DNA of 29,443 bases from IMG/VR virus record IMGVR_UViG_3300042197_003019, positions 1-29,443 of that record. The stretch is one strand, 5' to 3'. The notes beneath the pieces are model-generated. The model saw nothing but the letters and a program-made list of their open reading frames with translations, did no database searches and had not been told where the DNA came from. Below are positions 14,731 through 22,330 of this stretch, one piece after another. The stretch is from a virus. A program made the position numbers and the translations under genes. Numbering within the stretch: the first letter of the stretch is position 1; every line of letters starts with the position of its first letter.

Positions 14731-16511
14731 TAGCAGTTCCAAGCTCTGAGTGATTTGTTAATGCGTGAATCTGGGTCTCTTGCGGTTTTAGAAGAAGTGA
14801 GTTTCTTTTTCATACCCTTCATTCGAGCACAAAAGCTCTTCCTGCGGGGATTTCCAACCTTCTTTGAAGGTGCTTTAAGGTCGCTTCCAGGATTCTCACG
14901 CTCATAAGACTTACGTCCTTTTTCATTGAGACCACCTGCTTTGTTCTTTCCTTCTTTACGTTGCCATGCAGCAACTTCATCAATTGTTTCTTCAGTAACT
15001 TGAATTAATGGCTCTCCAGGTTGAACCTTGGATACTTCATAAGAAAGAACGGTTGAGCCTGGATAAACTTTTTGAATTTGATCATTAACTTCCCTTCTTG
15101 TTGGCATCTTAGCGTTAGGGAAGAACATCTTTGCCATGTAAGATTTCCCACGCCAGGTCAGAATGATTGAAAGAACATTTCCATAAATTGCAGGAATTTT
15201 GATTGCCTCAGAAAACTCTTCATTAGCAGGATGAATCTGAGCAATGTCATACTTCATTTGATTTGAAGTTAATGCAATTGGTGACGAGTATAATGCCCAA
15301 TACTTTGGACCATACTTGCATTCAAAAGAATGTTCCTCTTTTTGACATTTTGGACAGTATCTTTTTTCACCAGCATTAATTGGTCCTTCCCAATCTGGCA
15401 AATCTGCATATGTATTTGATTCGGATTTATTTCCCCAATTCTTTGCACCTTTCTTGCGGCACTTAACGAGTGCTCCAGATGCATATGCACTTGGCCAAAC
15501 TTTATATCTTGACTTTACTTTATGGTAACAAGCATCCTTTTTACTTTCTTCTTCCTTTAATGATTCATCGCTTGACATGTACTCTGCAGCTGTATCAATG
15601 AAATCTGCTGCTCTAGTAATTTTTGATTGAACCCAAGCAGGAATTTGCTGATCTCCTTTTGTAATATGTTTTCTCAACATTGCAACAGCTCTTTCGATTT
15701 GATCGAACTCCACCATTGCCATGTATCCTTCATCATCCTTTATCTTTCCAGATGCGATCTCCTTATGATCTTCACTGACTGGAACACAATTTGGAACAAT
15801 TTTCTTACCTTTCTTCTTCATTCCAACTTGTTTATAACCAGACCAACATGCCTCATCAACAGGATCTTTTGTTCTTGACTTCCAAGTTCCACCATATTCT
15901 TTACTCATCTGCTTTTTAAATGCACTAACTGCTTTTTTTCTTACAGATGCTTTTGGATGATCCGATACATTTTGTAAAGGGGATCTTCCACTAGGCGCTT
16001 CACCTTGTTCCGGATCAACAAATGCTTCTGTAGCAACATTGATTGCCTTTCCACTTCTTTCTGGATTTGGATCTTTTTTATTCTTACGACGAAACGCTGC
16101 TTCCTCTTCGCTTTTCGATAAGTCTCTCTTCATTTTACTTGATCCACATTTTGGTTTTGTTGTTTGACCTGGTTGTTTTGCACAAGGTTTACCTGCATAT
16201 TTTCCACCCAACTGAACCCATCCAGGTTTTCCATCAGAAGACTTTGATTTTGAAAACCAATCATGAAGAGAACTATCTCCTGATTTATTTTCTTCTTTCA
16301 TTGCCTCTTTTTCCATTTTCTTCAAACGTGTATAATAATCTGGAATTTCATCCAGATGCTGAAGTGCAATGTCCATAGCGAGATCATGATCTTTTGTATG
16401 TTCATGTTCAATAGGTTCACCAATTTTCAGTTGCTTCTTAATGAAAGAAACATCAACACGATGCTTCTTTGCAATTTGTTCAACTGTTTTATGTGACTTC
16501 AGATTAAGCAT
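14730..16511 (-). CDS. 593-aa mosaic, basic, Cys-containing protein of unknown function
   Basis: Reads as a chain of small modules. Residues 5-68: helical HRVDVSFIKKQLKIG... HTKDHDLAMDIALQHLDEIP, DYYTRLKKME (DUF5661-like, from memory). 83-150: GKPGWVQLGGKYAGKPCAKQ, with PKCGSSK. 221-244: ACWSGYKQVGMKKKG, NCVP. 264-312: helical. 325-362: DACYHKVKSRYKVWPSAYAS, ALVKCRKKGAKNWG. 385-399: CPKCQ...C. 445-505: W-G-Y...YPG domain shared with the downstream gene. 511-593: AAWQRKEGKNKAGGLN, RRKSFCARMKGMKKKLTSSK, ending INKSLRAWNC (DUF6321-like, from memory). Very Lys-rich with paired Cys, suggesting nucleic-acid contact; this is inference. A late-like box abuts the ATG and no Shine-Dalgarno is visible. 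Confidence 0.85.
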   Translation of the reverse strand: MLNLKSHKTVEQIAKKHRVDVSFIKKQLKIGEPIEHEHTKDHDLAMDIALQHLDEIPDYYTRLKKMEKEAMKEENKSGDSSLHDWFSKSKSSDGKPGWVQLGGKYAGKPCAKQPGQTTKPKCGSSKMKRDLSKSEEEAAFRRKNKKDPNPERSGKAINVATEAFVDPEQGEAPSGRSPLQNVSDHPKASVRKKAVSAFKKQMSKEYGGTWKSRTKDPVDEACWSGYKQVGMKKKGKKIVPNCVPVSEDHKEIASGKIKDDEGYMAMVEFDQIERAVAMLRKHITKGDQQIPAWVQSKITRAADFIDTAAEYMSSDESLKEEESKKDACYHKVKSRYKVWPSAYASGALVKCRKKGAKNWGNKSESNTYADLPDWEGPINAGEKRYCPKCQKEEHSFECKYGPKYWALYSSPIALTSNQMKYDIAQIHPANEEFSEAIKIPAIYGNVLSIILTWRGKSYMAKMFFPNAKMPTRREVNDQIQKVYPGSTVLSYEVSKVQPGEPLIQVTEETIDEVAAWQRKEGKNKAGGLNEKGRKSYERENPGSDLKAPSKKVGNPRRKSFCARMKGMKKKLTSSKTARDPDSRINKSLRAWNC

Positions 16512-16520
16512 TTTTATTAT

Positions 16521-16528
16521 TATTTATA
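16521..16528 (-). promoter_or_regulatory. Late-promoter-like box overlapping the fibre terminator
   Basis: The minus strand reads TATAAATA, a full late consensus, but it begins within the terminator T-tract and ends 9 bases before the ATG of the 593-aa gene. If used, the mRNA would be nearly leaderless. Confidence 0.5.
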
Positions 16529-16552
16529 AAAAAAGGGGCAGTTGCCTGCCCC
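16528..16552 (-). terminator. Intrinsic terminator after the 1890-aa fibre gene
   Basis: On the minus strand a 7-bp perfect stem GGGGCAG/CTGCCCC closes a GCAA (GNRA) tetraloop and is followed by seven T's. It sits 20 bases past the fibre stop. Confidence 0.92.
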
Positions 16553-16572
16553 CGTTAGAATCTAATCAAGAA

Positions 16573-16854
16573 TCACTTCTTGAGTTCTTCAATTTCTGCC
16601 TTAAGCGCAGCGATCATTTCGCCTTGCTCACGTACAGCAGCGATCAGAACACCAACGAGACCATTGTAGTTAACGGTCTTATGGTCATCTCCTGTTTGTA
16701 CCAGTTGTGGCAGATGCTCTTCAATTTGCTGAGCGATGACACCGCAGGTTTCAGCTCCGCTTGATTTCCAAGTGAAGTGTACACCTTCCAGTTTTCCAAC
16801 CAGTTCGGATGCATTTTCAATTGGGCGGATGTTATCCTTCAGTTTTCTATCCGA
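16573..16854 (-). other. Peptidase S74 / intramolecular chaperone domain
   Basis: C-terminal domain of the giant fibre starting at SDRKLKDNI. The spacing of Ser and Lys (S-x4-K) matches the autoproteolytic dyad known from endosialidase-type chaperones. It ends in a short coiled coil (IAALKAEIEELKK). Confidence 0.88.
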
Positions 16855-19800
16855 AGTTGAGTTGAAGTCAGAAGCGGTAACAATTCCAGAAACGGAAACA
16901 CCACCAACACTCAGAGTATTGGAACTTGCATCGAAGGTTAAGTCTCCATCGGTTGACGATGTTACCATCGTACCTGAGGTGAGACTTGTCAATACAACTC
17001 TTTGTACTCCTGAAGCAGCACTCAGAGTAGAACCAGTATTGGTCAGGTTAGCACCATCACCGTAGAAGGAAGCTGCTGTGATCGCAAGACCAACAGCATT
17101 GATTCCACCTGAAGTGATTGTTACACCAGAACCAATAGTAGCGGACTGAGTTACCGACAGAGTGGTATTTGCATTAACCGCACCAGTGAATGTCGAAACA
17201 CCACTATTGCTGATTAACAGCGAATTGAAGGTGTTTGGAGCATAACCCAGAGCAGTCTCAAGAGTTGCAACGGTTGTTGCGTCAACAGAGTTGATGCCAA
17301 CCAGTGCTGAAGAATTAACCCACTCAGAACCGTTATACTGAAGAAGTTGACCGTTCGAAGAAGATGTTAAAGTAACATCTGAAAGGTCATTCAGAGAGTT
17401 AACTGAACCAACACCAGCAGAGAGTGTATTATACGCATAGAATTCAACAACGTCTCCAGCAAATGCAGCTTCGCTCAGAGTAACTCCAGTACCGTTGTTT
17501 GCAGTGAACTCGCTAGGAGCAAGTTTAACACCATTGATGAATACATCAAGGAATCCAACAGTGTAATTAACAGTAAATGAAGTTTGACCTGAAGTTGCAG
17601 TTTGAACAGAAGTCGTTCTTAATGTTGGCAGAGAATCTGAAATAGATGCCCATGAAACACCAGTTCCAACATTCTTCAGAACATAACCAGATGTACCAGT
17701 GCTATTGTTAACATCTGTCAGAGTACCATTGATATCAATATTGTTGAATGTTGAAATACCAGTGGTTGCATTGACATTACCAGTCAGATTACCTGTTACA
17801 TTACCAGTTACATTACCAGTTACGTTTCCTGAGAAACCACCAGTTGCAGTTACAACACCAGAAGCAACGACACTCGTTAAGGAGATGTTATTATCGAGGT
17901 TAATTGTTACTGCATTTGAAGAAGCAGATGAAGTCAGGTTTGTACCACCAGAAATTAACAGACTCTCACTTAAGAAGTTAATGGTTTCTGAACCAGAATC
18001 TCCAGTGACGGTCAGAGCAGCGCCAATTGCAGCTGTTCCAGCAGCAGTTAAACGACCTCTTGCATCAACAGTAAATGTTGGAATTGCTGTTGTTGAACCA
18101 TAAGAACCAGCGGTAACGCCAGTTGTCGAAAGTCCAAGAGTAACAGCAGCTGTTTCTGTACCAGAGTTGTTAACTACGATATCCGAAGATCCGGAGTCAG
18201 CAACGGTAGCAACATAGTTACCTGTGGTATCAGTTCCAAGAGCAACGCTATTTGGTTGAATGGTAACTGCTAAACCAACGTTTCCAGTACCATCAAAGGA
18301 AACTGCAGCGGAAGCTACGTCGCCAGTGATTTGGAAAGTTCTAGCGGTCTGCAGAGCAGTTGCTGTGTCAGCATTACCAGTTAAGTTTCCTGTTACGTTA
18401 CCTGTGACGGATCCAATGAATCCACCAGTTGCGGTTACGATACCAGAAGCGTTAACGTTAGCAATCGACAGAGAGTTTGCACTCAGAACTTCAGTACCAT
18501 TGATCTTATAAACTTTACCTGAAGCGAGATCAAAGTTTTCGCTCGACTTCAGCGAAGCTGAAGTGTTATTCCAGGTAATAGTCTTACGGATATTAGCAGA
18601 ACCGATTCCGATTCCAGCACCATCAAGAACAGCATTTGAAGCTGCAGTGCTTGCAACACCAACAACAAAGTCTGCTAATTCAATAGTAGTTGAATTTACA
18701 AAGAACTGCGAACCATCAACGTACAGATCACCCTTAATTCTGACCAGACCAGTGTTGTCTCCAACAGCAGCAGGGTCAATCGTTAATTCTGCAGGACCAG
18801 TAATTGTATTGGTGTTGATTCCAATCGCTTCACCAGAAGCACCAGTTACAAATTGAGCAGCGGTGATGATACCAGATGCTTTAACACTTGTTAAATCAAT
18901 TGCTGGATCGAGGTTAACGGTTACAGAATTACCTGAAGCAGAAGAATTCAGGTTTGTACCACCAGAAATAGTTAATGTTTCGGTTAAGAGATTGATGTTC
19001 TCAGAACCAGAATCACCAGCAACAGTCAGAGCAGTGCCTACAGCAGCAACACCAGCAGCAGTTAAACGACCTCTTGAGTCAACAGTAAATGTTGGAATTT
19101 GAGTCGTTGAACCATATGAACCTGCAGTAACTCCTGTGGTCGAAAGACCGAGAGTGACAGCAGCATTTTCTGAACCGGAGTTAGAAACAACAATATCTGA
19201 TGAACCAGCATCAGCAACAGTAGCAACATAGTTACCAGTTGTGTCTGTTCCGAGAGCGACCGAGTTAGGTTGAATTGTAGCTGCGATAGAAACGTTTCCA
19301 GTACCATCGAAGGATACTGCAGCCGAAGCTACATCACCAGTGAGTTGGAAAGTTCTAGCGGTTTGCAGAGCAGTCGCAGTGCTTGAGTTACCAGTTACGT
19401 CGCCAGTTACATTACCAGTTAAGTTTCCTGAGAAACCACTAGTAGCGGTAGCAACACCTGTAACTACAACACCAGATGCATTTGTATCGAATGCAGCAGC
19501 ATTAACTTCGCCAGTTAAGTTTCCTGAGAAACCACTAGTAGCAGTTATAACACCAGAAGCAACAACACTTGTCAATGAAATGTCGTTATCAAGGTTAATT
19601 GTTACTGAATTGGATGCAGCCGATGAAGTCAGGTTTGTGCCACCAGAGATGGTTAAAGTTTCACTTAAAAGATTAATGTTTTCAGAACCAGAATCGCCAG
19701 CAACTGTTAAAGCAGTGCCAACAGAAGCTGTACCAGCAGCAGTTAAACGACCTCTTGAGTCAACGGTAAATGTTGGGATCTGAGTTGATGAACCGTATGA

Positions 19801-22245
19801 ACCTGCAGTAACTCCTGTGGTTGAGAGTCCCAATGTAACTGCAGCGGTTTCTGAACCAGAGTTAGAAACAACGATATCCGATGAACCAGCATCAGCAACA
19901 GTAGCAACATAGTTACCAGTAGTATCACTACCAAGAGCAACACTATTTGGTTGAATTGTAGCTGCGATAGAAACGTTTCCAGTACCATCGAAGGATACTG
20001 CAGCCGAAGCTACATCACCAGTGATTTGGAAAGTTCTGGCGGTCTGAAGAGCAGTTGCTGTATCAGCGTTACCAGTTACATTACCAGTTAAGTTTCCTGA
20101 GAAACCACTAGTAGCAGTTACAACACCAGAAGCAACAACACTTGTCAATGAAATGTTTGGATCAAGATCAATTGTTACTGCGTTTGCAGCAGCTGAAGAA
20201 GTCAGGTTTGTACCACCATTAATTGCTAAGTTTTCGCTTAAGAAGTTAATGGTTTCAGAACCAGAGTCTCCAGTGACTGTCAGAGCAGCACCAATTGCAG
20301 CAGTTCCAGCAGCGGTCAGACGACCTTTTGCATCAACAGTAAATGTTGGGATTGCTGTAGATGAACCATAAGAACCTGTAGTAACTCCTGTATTAGCAAG
20401 AGTAATTGCTAAACCAACGTTTCCTGAGCCATTAAATGATACTGCAGCAGAAGATGCATCACCAGTAACTTGGAAGTCTCTAGCGGTTTGTAATGTAGTT
20501 GCTGTGTCAGCATTGCCCGTTACATTGCCAGTTAAGTTTCCTGAGAAACCACTAGTAGCGGTAGCAACACCAGTTACAACCACACCAGATGCGTTAGTAT
20601 CGAATGCAGCAGCGTTGACTTCGCCAGTTAAGTTACCAGTTACATTACCAGTTACGTTTCCTGTTAAAGGACCGCTAAATGAAGTAGAAGTAGTAACACC
20701 AGTTACAACCACGCCAGATGCATTAGTATCAAATGCAGCAGCATTAACTTCACCAGTTAAGTTACCAGTTACATTACCAGTTACGTTACCAGTTACGTTT
20801 CCTGAGAAACCATTCGTTGCTGTTACGACACCAGAAGCATTGACATTAGTAATAGAAAGTGAAGTTGCACTTAGAACTTCAGTTCCATTGATTTTATATG
20901 ATTTACCTGAGGCAAGATTGAAGTTTTCGCTTGACTTCAGAGCTGTATTAGCATTATCATAAGTTAAAGTATTGTCTGGACCAATCTTGATACCTGCTCC
21001 ATCGGCAAGTGCATCGGTTGTTGCTGTAGAAGCAATACCTACAATAAAGTCAGCAAGTTCAATTGTTGTCGAATTAATGACAGTTTGAACACCGTCAACA
21101 AACAGGTCACCCTTAATTCTTACAGCACCAGTATTATCACCAACACCTGCTGGGTCAATGATGATTTCTGCAGGACCAGAAATTGTGCTTGTGTTAATTC
21201 CGATCGCTTGACCTGAAGCACCAGTTACAAACTGAGCAGCGGTAATAATACCAGATGCCTTGACACTGGTGAGATCGATCGAAGGATCGAGGTTAATTGT
21301 AACTCCATTTGCAGCTGCAGAAGAAGTCAGGTTTGTTCCACCAGAAATCGTCAGAGTTTCTGATAAAAGATCAATATTCTCAGAACCAGAATCGCCAGCA
21401 ACTGTTAAAGCAGTACCAACCGAAGCTGTACCAGCAGCAGTTAAGCGACCTTTTGCATCAACAGTAAATGTTGGGATCTGAGTCGATGAACCGTAGGAAC
21501 CTGGGGTTACTGCAGTATTAACAAGATCAACTGTAATTGTATTTGATGCAGCAGATGTAGCAACGCTACCAGCAGCACCAACGATTGACAGAGTTTCTGT
21601 CAGAAGGTTGATGTTTTCAGAACCAGAGTTTCCAGCAACTGTTAAAGCAGTACCAACCGAAGCTGTACCTACCGAAGTTACACGACCTCTTGAGTCAACT
21701 GTAATTGTAGGAATTGCTGTTGTTGAACCATAGGAACCTGCAACAACACCAGTTGTTGTAAGACCAATAGTAACCGCAGCAGTTTCTGTACCAGAGTTGT
21801 TGACTACAATATCAGATGAACCAGCATCAGCAACAGTAGCAACATAATTGCCAGTTGTATCAGTACCAAGAGCAACTGAGTTTGGTTGAATTGTAGCAGC
21901 AATCGAAACGTTTCCAGTACCATCAAAAGATACCGCAGCCGAAGCTACATCACCAGTGAGTTGGAAAGTTCTAGCAGTTTGTAAAGCAGTTGCTGTATCA
22001 GCATTACCAGTTACGTTTCCTGTTAAAGGACCTTCAAATCTGCCTTCACCAGAAGTTTTAAAGTTTGCAGCAGTAATAATGCCAGTGATTCTTGCATCAC
22101 CAACGACTACGAATTTTGAATCGGGAGTTGCTGTACCAACACCGACCTTTGTTGAAGCTGAGTTGGAAGTAATTCCAATATATCTCGAAGATGCGTCCAG
22201 CTCCAAGAACGACGCAAATTGCGAGAGTTCTCTATTAAATGCCAT
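16573..22245 (-). CDS. Giant repeat-rich tail fibre with C-terminal S74 autoprotease/chaperone
   Basis: 1890 aa, likely a trimeric fibre for host adsorption. The N-terminus (MAFNRELSQFASFLELDASS, VGVGTATPDSKFVVVGDARI) looks like a virion-attachment start. The shaft is made of duplicated modules: five copies starting TAR(T/D)FQ-x-TGD, many FTVD(S/A)(R/K)GRLTAAG turns, two long AQFVTGASG...NVNASG blocks, and TGNV tetrapeptide runs. Near residues 1600-1700 is NYTVGFLDVFINGVKLAP. The final 93 residues are an intramolecular chaperone/peptidase S74 domain: SDRKLK from residue 1798 supplies the Ser-Lys pair (Ser1798, Lys1803), then GVIAQQIEEHLPQLV, VNYNGLVGVLIAAVREQ and a coiled coil. Self-cleavage before Ser1798 is expected after trimerisation. 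AGGAG lies three bases before the ATG. No frameshift is seen. Confidence 0.95.
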   Translation of the reverse strand: MAFNRELSQFASFLELDASSRYIGITSNSASTKVGVGTATPDSKFVVVGDARITGIITAANFKTSGEGRFEGPLTGNVTGNADTATALQTARTFQLTGDVASAAVSFDGTGNVSIAATIQPNSVALGTDTTGNYVATVADAGSSDIVVNNSGTETAAVTIGLTTTGVVAGSYGSTTAIPTITVDSRGRVTSVGTASVGTALTVAGNSGSENINLLTETLSIVGAAGSVATSAASNTITVDLVNTAVTPGSYGSSTQIPTFTVDAKGRLTAAGTASVGTALTVAGDSGSENIDLLSETLTISGGTNLTSSAAANGVTINLDPSIDLTSVKASGIITAAQFVTGASGQAIGINTSTISGPAEIIIDPAGVGDNTGAVRIKGDLFVDGVQTVINSTTIELADFIVGIASTATTDALADGAGIKIGPDNTLTYDNANTALKSSENFNLASGKSYKINGTEVLSATSLSITNVNASGVVTATNGFSGNVTGNVTGNVTGNLTGEVNAAAFDTNASGVVVTGVTTSTSFSGPLTGNVTGNVTGNLTGEVNAAAFDTNASGVVVTGVATATSGFSGNLTGNVTGNADTATTLQTARDFQVTGDASSAAVSFNGSGNVGLAITLANTGVTTGSYGSSTAIPTFTVDAKGRLTAAGTAAIGAALTVTGDSGSETINFLSENLAINGGTNLTSSAAANAVTIDLDPNISLTSVVASGVVTATSGFSGNLTGNVTGNADTATALQTARTFQITGDVASAAVSFDGTGNVSIAATIQPNSVALGSDTTGNYVATVADAGSSDIVVSNSGSETAAVTLGLSTTGVTAGSYGSSTQIPTFTVDSRGRLTAAGTASVGTALTVAGDSGSENINLLSETLTISGGTNLTSSAASNSVTINLDNDISLTSVVASGVITATSGFSGNLTGEVNAAAFDTNASGVVVTGVATATSGFSGNLTGNVTGDVTGNSSTATALQTARTFQLTGDVASAAVSFDGTGNVSIAATIQPNSVALGTDTTGNYVATVADAGSSDIVVSNSGSENAAVTLGLSTTGVTAGSYGSTTQIPTFTVDSRGRLTAAGVAAVGTALTVAGDSGSENINLLTETLTISGGTNLNSSASGNSVTVNLDPAIDLTSVKASGIITAAQFVTGASGEAIGINTNTITGPAELTIDPAAVGDNTGLVRIKGDLYVDGSQFFVNSTTIELADFVVGVASTAASNAVLDGAGIGIGSANIRKTITWNNTSASLKSSENFDLASGKVYKINGTEVLSANSLSIANVNASGIVTATGGFIGSVTGNVTGNLTGNADTATALQTARTFQITGDVASAAVSFDGTGNVGLAVTIQPNSVALGTDTTGNYVATVADSGSSDIVVNNSGTETAAVTLGLSTTGVTAGSYGSTTAIPTFTVDARGRLTAAGTAAIGAALTVTGDSGSETINFLSESLLISGGTNLTSSASSNAVTINLDNNISLTSVVASGVVTATGGFSGNVTGNVTGNVTGNLTGNVNATTGISTFNNIDINGTLTDVNNSTGTSGYVLKNVGTGVSWASISDSLPTLRTTSVQTATSGQTSFTVNYTVGFLDVFINGVKLAPSEFTANNGTGVTLSEAAFAGDVVEFYAYNTLSAGVGSVNSLNDLSDVTLTSSSNGQLLQYNGSEWVNSSALVGINSVDATTVATLETALGYAPNTFNSLLISNSGVSTFTGAVNANTTLSVTQSATIGSGVTITSGGINAVGLAITAASFYGDGANLTNTGSTLSAASGVQRVVLTSLTSGTMVTSSTDGDLTFDASSNTLSVGGVSVSGIVTASDFNSTSDRKLKDNIRPIENASELVGKLEGVHFTWKSSGAETCGVIAQQIEEHLPQLVQTGDDHKTVNYNGLVGVLIAAVREQGEMIAALKAEIEELKK
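17783..17830 (-). repeat. Four tandem 12-base units encoding TGNV-type tetrapeptides
   Basis: Plus-strand units are gtcagattacct, gttacattacca twice, and gttacgtttcct, encoding GNVTGNVTGNVTGN-type sequence on the minus strand. Two middle units are identical in DNA. Confidence 0.9.
18433..18880 (-). repeat. Long fibre module, copy 2 (AQFVTGASG...NVNASG)
   Basis: Encodes AQFVTGASGEAIGINT, VRIKGDLYVDG, NSTTIELADFVVG, LKSSENFDLASGK, YKINGTEVLSA and NVNASG. It matches the block at 20826-21258 with substitutions concentrated in two short stretches. Bounds are approximate. Confidence 0.85.
20627..20662 (-). repeat. Three tandem 12-base units (TGNV repeat)
   Basis: Plus-strand units are gttaagttacca, gttacattacca and gttacgtttcct, the same unit family as at 17783 and 20756 in the fibre gene. 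Confidence 0.88.
20756..20803 (-). repeat. Four tandem 12-base units (TGNV repeat)
   Basis: Plus-strand units are gttaagttacca, gttacattacca, gttacgttacca and gttacgtttcct. First and last units are the same as in the 20627 array, which has one unit fewer. Confidence 0.9.
20826..21258 (-). repeat. Long fibre module, copy 1 (AQFVTGASG...NVNASG)
   Basis: Encodes AQFVTGASGQAIGINT, VRIKGDLFVDG, NSTTIELADFIVG, LKSSENFNLASGK, YKINGTEVLSA and NVNASG. It is the partner of the block at 18433-18880, about 2.4 kb apart in direct orientation. Confidence 0.85.
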
Positions 22246-22248
22246 TTT

Positions 22249-22253
22249 CTCCT
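22249..22253 (-). promoter_or_regulatory. Shine-Dalgarno of the giant fibre
   Basis: The minus strand reads AGGAG, then AAA, then ATG; short spacing but clear. Confidence 0.65.
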
Positions 22254-22262
22254 ACTAAAAAG

Positions 22263-22294
22263 GGATGGGGGGTTTTTAGATCTAAAAGCCATCC
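22263..22294 (-). other. Hairpin in the fibre gene leader
   Basis: On the minus strand GGATGG (22294-22289) pairs with CCATCC (22268-22263), and inside it lies the 14-base palindrome TTTTAGATCTAAAA (22287-22274). CTTTTTAG follows, so it could act as a weak terminator for the 183-aa gene or as a leader structure for the fibre mRNA. Confidence 0.55.
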
Positions 22295-22323
22295 TCATGC
22301 CCGAAGACACTAGGCTATGCAAT

Positions 22324-22330
22324 TATTTAG
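22324..22330 (-). promoter_or_regulatory. Late-promoter-like box before the giant fibre
   Basis: The minus strand reads CTAAATA overlapping the 183-aa stop, about 78 bases before the fibre ATG, giving an unusually long leader. Confidence 0.5.

Noticed and set aside
16043-16378. 111-aa plus-strand ORF with hydrophobic stretches resembling membrane segments
   Set aside because: Antisense to the Lys-rich mosaic protein, where Lys codons read as Phe/Leu on the other strand; an artefact of composition.
19340-19783. 147-aa plus-strand ORF (and others at 17699, 18260, 18563, 20504, 21260)
   Set aside because: All are antisense to the repetitive fibre gene and repeat because the fibre repeats; no independent signals.
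17783-20803. CRISPR-like array in the region of short repeats
   Set aside because: Units are 12 bases, contiguous without spacers, in frame and encode TGNV; they are coding repeats of a fibre.
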